Origin: CAVSUZ01 sp963834715 | GTDB taxonomy: Bacteria > Pseudomonadota > Alphaproteobacteria > Acetobacterales > Acetobacteraceae | Direction of reading: 5' to 3' | Assembly (NCBI GenBank): GCA_963834715.1 | Contig: CAWIDE010000006.1 | Coordinates: 1,240,001 to 1,304,000, forward strand | DNA: 64,000 nt | The notes under the pieces: model-generated | Database searches by the model: none | The model's input: the letters and a program-made list of their open reading frames with translations, nothing else | What the model was told of the DNA's origin: nothing | Part shown: piece by piece, positions 58,039 to 64,000 of the stretch | How the letters are laid out: every line of letters begins with the position of its first letter | Numbering within the stretch: the first letter of the stretch is position 1 | Program-made: the position numbers and the translations under genes

Positions 58039-59013
58039 GTGACTGTCCCTGCGACGATCAAACGAATGTTGGCCGCCGACTCAGCAGCTTCCGTGATCGC
58101 CTTGATCGCCGTGTTCGCAATTTTCACTCTGCTCAACCCGAGATTTCTTACCGGTCTGAACATCAAGGGAATCGTCGTCAGCGGTTCGATTTCAACAATT
58201 ACCGGCCTCGGCATGACGCTTATCATCGCCATGCGGGCACTCGACCTGTCCGTTGGGTCGATCATGGGGTTCTCCGCCATTGTCGCCGCGCAACTGTTGG
58301 CAGGCGGCTTGCCGCTTTGGCTTGTGATCGTTCTTGGTTTGCTCATCGGGGCCGGGCTGGGTCTCGGCAATGGGCTTTTGATCATCGTGCTCGGCCTGCC
58401 CTCCTTTGTCGCCACTCTGGCAACATTGTCGATGATTCTGGGCGGCGAATTGCTCATAACGCATGGCGAGACGGTGACCATCCATAACCCGGTGTTCAGC
58501 CACCTGGTTATCGGCAATGTCCTGGGCTACATCCCGGCAGCCGCTCTCATCGCGCTGGTGGTGTTCGCGATTATCTGGATCATCTTTTACCGAATGCCGT
58601 TCGGCCGCCATGTCGCCGCGATCGGTGGCGACATCCGGGCGGCGGTCGGCGCTGGCATCAATGTCAGCCGCGTTACGCTCGGCGTGTTCACACTTATTGG
58701 CTCATGCGCAGCGCTCTCGGGCCTCATGACAGGTGCGGAGCTGCAGAATGCCAACTCGACGATCGGCGCGGGATCAGAGCTGACGGCCATTGCCGTAGTG
58801 GTGATCGGCGGCACCAGCCTCATGGGCGGACGCGGCAACCTGTTCGGCACTGTCTGCGCCGCCGTTCTGCTCGCGTCAATCAAGGCGGGACTGAATGTGG
58901 CAAATGTCTCCTCTCTCTACGAGGACCTGATCTTCGGCAGCATCCTGATCATTGCGCTGATGATGGATGGCCTTCGCCGCGGCACACGACGGAAGGGAAT
59001 GCTCGTGGTATGA
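58039..59013 (+). CDS. Sugar ABC transporter permease 1 (RbsC-type)
   Basis: The GTG start gives MTVPATIKRMLAADSAASVI. It has about nine membrane segments, with GLGMTLIIAMRALDLSVGSI then MGFSAIVAAQLLAGGLPLWL (the DLSVGS motif of RbsC-type permeases), FGRHVAAIGGDIRAAVGAGI (coupling loop) and IAVVVIGGTSLMGGRGNLFG. It is intact. Its stop overlaps the next permease start (ATGA), so the two are made together. Confidence 0.88.
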   Translation: MTVPATIKRMLAADSAASVIALIAVFAIFTLLNPRFLTGLNIKGIVVSGSISTITGLGMTLIIAMRALDLSVGSIMGFSAIVAAQLLAGGLPLWLVIVLGLLIGAGLGLGNGLLIIVLGLPSFVATLATLSMILGGELLITHGETVTIHNPVFSHLVIGNVLGYIPAAALIALVVFAIIWIIFYRMPFGRHVAAIGGDIRAAVGAGINVSRVTLGVFTLIGSCAALSGLMTGAELQNANSTIGAGSELTAIAVVVIGGTSLMGGRGNLFGTVCAAVLLASIKAGLNVANVSSLYEDLIFGSILIIALMMDGLRRGTRRKGMLVV

Positions 59014-60023
59014 GCAGCGCGAAAGCAGTTGAACATGGCGGCATAGCCTCATGGGTGACGGCCGGCATTCGCATCCGCCGCGACCGCAGCGGTGTATGGA
59101 TCCTCAATGTTGCGATCCTGGTCTTCCTCGCATTCGCCGCCCCCAATTTCTTCGGCCTGGGAAACATCGAAGCGGTGTTGAACGATACGGCGATCCTCGG
59201 CATCGGCGCGGCCGGCATGACGATCCTGATCATCGCCGGTGCGTTTGACCTCTCGGTCACTGCTATTATGGGGCTCGCACCAATCGTGGGTCTTACGGTA
59301 GCCGGAAATGACAGCGGCCTGCTTGTTGTCCTGATTTCCGTAATTACCGGCGCGGTGCTGGGCCTGGTCAACGGGCTCATCGTTACCCGGGGCCGTGTGG
59401 CACCATTTGTAGCAACCCTGGGCACGCTGTTCGTGTTCGGCTCGATCGGCGCGATCATCTCGAATGGCAACGCCCTGGCGGCAACAAATGACCTGCTCTT
59501 GCAGCTCGGGACCGGAGCGGTCTCCGATATTGTCCCTTACAGCTTCCTCATTATGCTCGGTGCCTGCGGCTTCTGCTACATCCTGTTGCGCCGGCTGCAT
59601 ATGGGACGCTGGATCCGGGCTGCGGGCAGCAATCTCCGTGCGGCGCATGTCAGCGGCATCGACCTGCGCGCGATCTATCTCGCGATCTTTGTCATTTCCG
59701 GCGCGCTCACTGGGCTCGCCGGAATCATCCTCACCGGATATCTGGCCTCCGCCGTCGCCACGCAGGCGCCGAACTATAATCTGAACACCATTGCCGCCGT
59801 GGTCGTCGGCGGCACCAGCCTCTCTGGCGGAGAGGGCACGCTTCTGGGAACGGTGCTGGCGAGCTGGTTGTTCGCGGTCGTCAACAATGGACTGATTCTG
59901 CTGGGCGTCAACTCCTACTGGCAGTATCTTGCCACGGGCATAATCCTGATCCTTGCGCTGGCGCTCGGGCTGCTTGGGATGGGCGGGAAGTTCTGGCCCC
60001 TTTCAGGCCGGCGGGCGCAATGA
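59010..60023 (+). CDS. Sugar ABC transporter permease 2 (RbsC-type)
   Basis: ATG at 59010 overlaps the previous stop. It has the same fold as permease 1: GAAGMTILIIAGAFDLSVTA, RLHMGRWIRAAGSNLRAAHV (coupling loop), AAVVVGGTSLSGGEGTLLGT and LLGVNSYWQYLATGIILILA. At 337 residues it is intact. Two non-identical permease genes suggest a heterodimeric pore, in contrast to the RbsC homodimer. Confidence 0.88.
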   Translation: MSSAKAVEHGGIASWVTAGIRIRRDRSGVWILNVAILVFLAFAAPNFFGLGNIEAVLNDTAILGIGAAGMTILIIAGAFDLSVTAIMGLAPIVGLTVAGNDSGLLVVLISVITGAVLGLVNGLIVTRGRVAPFVATLGTLFVFGSIGAIISNGNALAATNDLLLQLGTGAVSDIVPYSFLIMLGACGFCYILLRRLHMGRWIRAAGSNLRAAHVSGIDLRAIYLAIFVISGALTGLAGIILTGYLASAVATQAPNYNLNTIAAVVVGGTSLSGGEGTLLGTVLASWLFAVVNNGLILLGVNSYWQYLATGIILILALALGLLGMGGKFWPLSGRRAQ

Positions 60024-60289
60024 ACCTGCCGGTAAGCTGATTCGTAGATTGGACTGCACCAGATCTTATCGTGAAGCTGCGGCCGCGGTCGGGCTATTGG
60101 GCGCTGCGCTGCTGGCGGCGTTCGGGTCAGGCACAGATCATCGAAGCCGGCGACGAAGGAATCTGCGATCAAGATGGTCGATCCCGACGATCCTGAGCCC
60201 TGATCCGTTCCATGGCCTTCATAGTAGAGCAATCGTATCCGACGAAACTTAAGCTCGCTCTCAGTCCGAAACCGGGTCCACCACCGTTG
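60024..60289. other. Unassigned stretch after sugar transporter; possible kinase remnant
   Basis: A plus-strand segment reads GLLGAALLAAFGSG (about 60089-60130), reminiscent of the C-terminal GAALLAAVGAG region of FGGY-type sugar kinases, followed by frame-broken sequence. This would suit the operon, but the match is too short to call. Homology is lost before the IS630 remnant. Confidence 0.25.
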
Positions 60290-61066
60290 TTATTGGGGTG
60301 AATTCACGGCGCGCGACACGGGCCACACCTGCAGCGTCCCTGCGGTCGATGGATGGAGCAGCGCGGACAGGTCCGCCTCCACCTCCGCCAGCCAGGGCCG
60401 GCTAATATAGCGTCGATCGCGCGGTGCGCGCGGGCGGGAACCACGTTTGGCCCACACCCGAGTGATGGTTCCCTGCTGACCGATGCGAGCTTCATCGGTG
60501 AACCATACTTCCACCGATTGGCCAGTCGCCTCCGAGGGCAACGCGGCGGTTACGAGATCAGCAAACCGACTTTGAAAACCGCCTGTGCCTCGGGCTCGCT
60601 TTGTGGATGTTGCGGTCGCACGGAGATCCGTCGGAACGACAACTTGCGTAACAGCTTGCCCACGGTGCGCTCGTGCAGCTCGACAGCAAACTCCTCCCGG
60701 ATCCGCGTCTGCAGATCGGTGCATCGCCAGCGTACCTACCCCATCCCGCTCAAGATCAGGGCCCTCGTCAACCCATTTTGCAATCTGCGCCTGCTGTTCT
60801 TCCGACAGCTGCGGCAGCGGCCCGTTGCGGCGGGGCCGATTGTACAACCCATTCAGTCCAGACGCATTGTACCGGTGCACCCAATCGCACAGCGTCTGGC
60901 GCTCCATGCCGCACGCCTCGGCCGCCGCCTCGCGCGACCAGCCCTCCAGCAAAAACGCGATCGCCAGCATCCGGCGCGCGGCGTTTGCGTCATCTGTCTG
61001 CCTCGCCGCCTTGCGCAAATCGGACTCCGTCAGCTCCAGCCATGTGATCGCCACGGTCATCATCAT
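60290..61066 (-). pseudogene. IS630-family transposase, frameshifted and truncated
   Basis: The N-terminal helix-turn-helix region reads TDDANAARRMLAIAFLLEGW and AAAEACGMERQTLCDWVHRY with LYNRPRRNGPLPQLSEEQQA. A stretch between about 60730 and 60560 is in the wrong frame (two indels), then VEVWFTDEARIGQQGTITRV (first catalytic Asp region) and GSRPRAPRDRRY follow. Beyond that the sequence is unrelated, so the remaining DDE residues are lost. Confidence 0.8.
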
Positions 61067-61255
61067 CCCCTTCAGCTGCCGGTGACGACAGAATCACACC
61101 GCTCCGCGTCGGGCCAATTCACATTCGAGTCAACGATCCGGGCGGCTGGAGCTTCCTACCCGTAGTCAATGGGAAAGTGCGGCCGCCAAAATGGGTTTTT
61201 CAGGCATTCGGAAATCTACCGCGATGAATGATTATCGCCGTTGCCCTCGTAACGC

Positions 61256-61289
61256 ATGAGGCCGGCATGCACGCGCACGTCGGCCTCAT
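61256..61289. repeat. Inverted repeat (hairpin) downstream of small ORF
   Basis: ATGAGGCCG (61256-61264) is complementary to CGGCCTCAT (61281-61289) with a 16-nt loop. It lies 28 nt past the stop of the 36-codon minus-strand frame. There is no T-run, so if it terminates transcription it would not be a classical intrinsic terminator. Confidence 0.45.
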
Positions 61290-61316
61290 GACTCCATCAC
61301 GGTGAGTTTCCGCCGG

Positions 61317-61427
61317 TTATTCCTCGGCGGGTTGCTCCCCAGCAGAGCCCGCGTCCGCTTCACCGGCTGAACCCGACAATGGGCCGTCACACCAAACCCC
61401 GCAATATCTGCGGGCCTTAAAACCCAT
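61317..61427 (-). CDS. Possible 36-aa Cys-containing small protein
   Basis: ATG at 61427 opens MGFKARRYCGVWCDGPLSGS followed by an acidic/Gly tail ending GEQPAEE. The N-terminal Cys-x3-Cys and the compositional contrast look protein-like, but there is no strong ribosome-binding site and no family I can name. An inverted repeat follows the stop. It lies between IS630 and IS110 remnants. Confidence 0.3.
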   Translation of the reverse strand: MGFKARRYCGVWCDGPLSGSAGEADAGSAGEQPAEE

Positions 61428-61517
61428 CACCATCCGGGCAAGTCATGTCCACAGTTGCGCGCCCGGGGGCCCGAACTGAGAAACTGAACCGGGGTTCCGC
61501 GTCGAACGGCGTGGATC

Positions 61518-62754
61518 TTACCCGGCCCGAGCGAAGTGCGGATCAAACAGCGTCTGTCGCTGCAGCAGCAGGCAAGCCAGGGCAAGCAGTCGGTCCGCGA
61601 CGCCGCGCAGGGCGCGGCCGTGCGAGTGACCGCGCTGGCGAAGCGCAGCATACCTGGCACGACACTTGGAATCACGCTGGCTGGCGACACGCGCCCAGTG
61701 ATAGACCGTATTGCGCAATCGAACATGCGCAGCGTAGCGCATGACGACGATGCGCGACTTGCCGCTGCGCCTGGTGACCGGCGCGGCACCACACAACGTC
61801 CGGAGGGCTTGATAGTCGCGGCTGCGGAGAGCACGGAAGCTTCACAGAGCAGCGCCGCGAGGTTGATCCTGCCGATACCGGGCATGGATCTGAGGATCAG
61901 AATGTCCTGTCGTCGAAGACATTCTCCCGATGCGGCTTCGGTCTCGCCAAAGCTCATGCAGAGCTTTTCGAGTTGGCTCTCGGCCGCCCGCAGCTCGCGA
62001 TTGACAACGCGCAGGCGAGCGACCAGCGAGCGCAGGTGAATGCTGGCCGCTTCAGCAACGCCGTCCGCGACTTTGATGACAGGTTCGCGCAATGTGGCGA
62101 GAATGGTGTCCGCATCCACGCGACGGATGCGATGCTGCCTGAGTAACCGCTCGACCGTCGGCTTGCGAAGCTGGCGTGCTTTGGCCGGCCTAGGGGCGAT
62201 GGTCCAGAGCTCGAGAAACCACGGCGCGGCAAGGTCGTCGGTGAGCTTTTGCATCTGCGGATAATACCGCCAGAGTTGCTGACCAACGCGGTTGCTCAGC
62301 CGGCGCTGTTCCTCCTTCAGCTCCTCGGCAAGGCGCGACCACGCGCGCAATTCGATGAGCCGCGGATCAGCAACATGGAGGCGACGCAACAGACGCCGAT
62401 CGGTACGCACACCGTCAGCCAGGACATAAGCGTCCCGGCGATCATCCTTGGCGCCAGCGACGCTGAACCGATCGCGTAAGCGGTCGAGTTGCTTGGGATT
62501 GATCGAGTGCACGACGAAGCCGCGGTCAGCCAACGAGTCGCAACCGGTCCGTGCGGCACTTCGATAGCCACAGCGACAGTGTCGGCCGCCCCGGCAACCG
62601 AGAGCAGCCAATCTCCCAGCTCCGCCAGACCTACACCGCTATGCGGAAACTCGCGTTCGGCGACAATGTTGCCTTGCGCATCGAGAAGGCATGCCTGGTG
62701 CCTTTCCGAGCCCCAATCGACGCCGGCAAACCATGTCAAAGTCTCCTCCGCCAT
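61518..62754 (-). pseudogene. IS110-family transposase, copy 1 of a near-twin pair, frameshifted
   Basis: From 62754: MAEETLTWFAGVDWGSERHQ and ACLLDAQGNIVAEREFPHSG; after a frame change near 62515, VVHSINPKQLDRLRDRFSVA, GAKDDRRDAYVLADGVRTDR and DILILRSMPGIGRINLAALL; after another near 61815, LCGAAPVTRRSGKSRIVVMR and RNTVYHWARVASQRDSKCRA to the end LFDPHFARAG. The DEDD and Transposase_20 parts are recognisable but in three frames. The second copy begins about 630 bp to the right. Confidence 0.85.
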
Positions 62755-63381
62755 CGCGCTTCCCCCCTGCTGCGACACCCGCGAGCCTGTCACGACGCCT
62801 GCCGATCCCTTGCATGGGGGCTGTCGATGTCAAGAACAATTATGTCACACGTTGTACTCCTGTCCGTTAAGTAAGGACGATCAGAGGAGGAGCTCGCCTC
62901 AGATCAGGAGCGAACAACGCACCACAACCTTGCATTCGGTGGGCCCAACGGGATCCCGAACCATGATGCAGCCATGCGCATCGGCGGCGAAGCTCCGGGC
63001 AGCGGACCCAATCTGTACTGCGGCGCAGGGTCCATAGGGACGGGCGGGGAACCGCTACCTCGGGCTTCCTACCGATAGTCAAGAGAAAAGTACACGGCGG
63101 GGCGGTAACCCCGCTTGCGATGTCTGTTTCTTATGTGGATCGTATGTTCATATGGTGTGACACGTAGCAGACATGCGGCAGCGCTTCCGACCTGACCCAG
63201 CCTCGCGCCGTGCTCGCGACCGTCAAGACCGCTTTCGCGCCGCTTCGCGGTGGCCTTGGCCAGTCTTGACCGCCGCTGCGCGAGGCGCGTTACAGCTTAC
63301 GCAGGCCGGGACGGAGAAACGGCGCTCCAGCCGAACTGAGAAACCGGATTGGGCTGGGTGCGCGGCGGATTGGCGTGGATT
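62755..63381. other. Spacer between the two IS110 copies
   Basis: The spacer includes left- and right-flank sequences of the IS110 elements: a GCTTCCTACCxxTAGTCAA motif near 63065 resembles one near 61150, and the run before 63382 resembles the run before 61518. No gene is supportable. Confidence 0.4.
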
Positions 63382-64000
63382 TTACCCGGCCTGACCGAAG
63401 TGCGGATCAAATAGCGTTTGTCGCTGCAGAAGGACGCAAGCCAGGGCAAGCAGTCTGTCTGCGACGCCGCGCAGGGCGCGGCCGTGCGAGTGGCCGCGTT
63501 GGCGCAGAGCAGCGTACCTGGTACGACACTTGGGGTCGAGCTGAGTGGCGACACGTGCCCAGTGGTAGACCGTATTGCGCAATCGAACGTGCGCGGCGTA
63601 GCGCATGACGACAATGTGCGACTTGCCGCTCCGCCTGGTGACCGGCGCGGCACCACACAGCGTCCGCAGTGCCTGATAGTCCCGGCTGCCAAGAGGCCCG
63701 GAAGCTTCGCAGAGCAGTGCCGCGAGGTTGATCCTGCCGATACCGGGCATCGATCTGAGGATCAGGATGTCCTGTCGTTGAAGGCATTCTCCCGATGCGG
63801 CTTTGGTCTCACCAACGGCCAAGCAGAGTTTGTCGAGTTGGTCCTCGGCCTCCCGTAGCTCGCGATTGACAACGCGCAGGCGAGCAACCAGCGAGCGCAG
63901 GTGAATGCTGGCCGCTTCAGCAACGCCGTCCGCAACTTTGAGGGCGGGTTCTCGCAATCTGCAGAGAACGGTCTCGGCATCCAAGCGACGGATGCGATGC
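63382..64000 (-). CDS. IS110-family transposase, copy 2 (cut by window end)
   Basis: The C-terminal 200 residues are in a single open frame: REPALKVADGVAEAASIHLR, RQDILILRSMPGIGRINLAA, LCEASGPLGSRDYQALRTLC and GAAPVTRRSGKSHIVVMRYA, ending QRQTLFDPHFGQAG. It is clearly paralogous to the copy at 61518 but without its frameshift, so this copy may be intact; its N-terminus lies beyond the window. Sequence differences between the copies show they are not a very recent duplication. Confidence 0.85.
   Translation of the reverse strand, partial: HRIRRLDAETVLCRLREPALKVADGVAEAASIHLRSLVARLRVVNRELREAEDQLDKLCLAVGETKAASGECLQRQDILILRSMPGIGRINLAALLCEASGPLGSRDYQALRTLCGAAPVTRRSGKSHIVVMRYAAHVRLRNTVYHWARVATQLDPKCRTRYAALRQRGHSHGRALRGVADRLLALACVLLQRQTLFDPHFGQAG

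Overview
The window looks like high-GC alphaproteobacterial DNA, plausibly from the Acetobacteraceae/Rhodospirillales. This rests on the mix of transposase families, the type of plasmid partition gene, the DUF1326/DUF2182 pair and general codon use; it is an inference, since there is no rRNA or tRNA gene to anchor it. It reads as a plasmid-derived or genomic-island graveyard. At least twelve insertion-sequence copies or fragments (IS110, ISAzo13, ISNCY-type, IS3, IS701, IS66, IS21, IS6, IS1380, IS1634, IS630) are interleaved with broken host genes: nhaA, a TPR-sensor/trypsin-like gene, plasmid repA, a relaxase, ku, a deazaflavin-type reductase, glgP, pgm and a baseplate gene.

Region by region. 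0-8.1 kb: IS debris, a DUF5681 gene pair, a serine resolvase, and a TPR-sensor/trypsin-like gene split by a 1.76-kb ISNCY-type element whose CTAG target duplication still marks the insertion. 8.9-28.4 kb: the accessory island of interest. It holds an exported tail-fibre-like protein, a DUF4157 (eCIS-cargo-type) protein with a 2-oxoglutarate-dioxygenase-like motif set and three heavy-metal-binding-type Cys/His motifs, a five-gene overlapping operon (DUF6603 protein, two large unknown proteins, a kelch-type protein, an exported beta-propeller protein), a decayed fibre paralogue and an exported phage-collar-domain protein. 28.5-40.9 kb: repA remnant and nested transposons (IS66 inside IS110; IS110 inside IS21), ku remnant, IS6 and IS1380. 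40.9-44.6 kb: DUF1326, DUF2182-YtkA, DUF1326 and VOC genes. 44.7-47.3 kb: broken IS1634 and a contractile-injection-system baseplate remnant. 47.3-52.3 kb: a reverse-strand branched-chain-amino-acid-type ABC transporter. 52.3-54.1 kb: relaxase, glgP and pgm remnants. 54.2-60.0 kb: a dehydrogenase plus ribose-type sugar ABC transporter operon. 60-64 kb: IS630 and two diverged IS110 copies.

The best candidate for an undescribed system is 8.9-28.4 kb. The operon genes at 12405-26796 overlap by 1-4 nt at every junction and the first four (12.4 kb) are free of frameshifts, while almost everything around them is broken, so they look selected. They may be co-transcribed with the preceding fibre and DUF4157 genes (gaps of 2 and 41 nt). 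DUF4157 is known from cargo of extracellular contractile injection systems (eCIS). No eCIS structural genes are intact here, but a baseplate-protein remnant lies about 34 kb downstream. The function of the operon cannot be read from sequence alone; a large exported or surface-associated beta-rich assembly is an inference.
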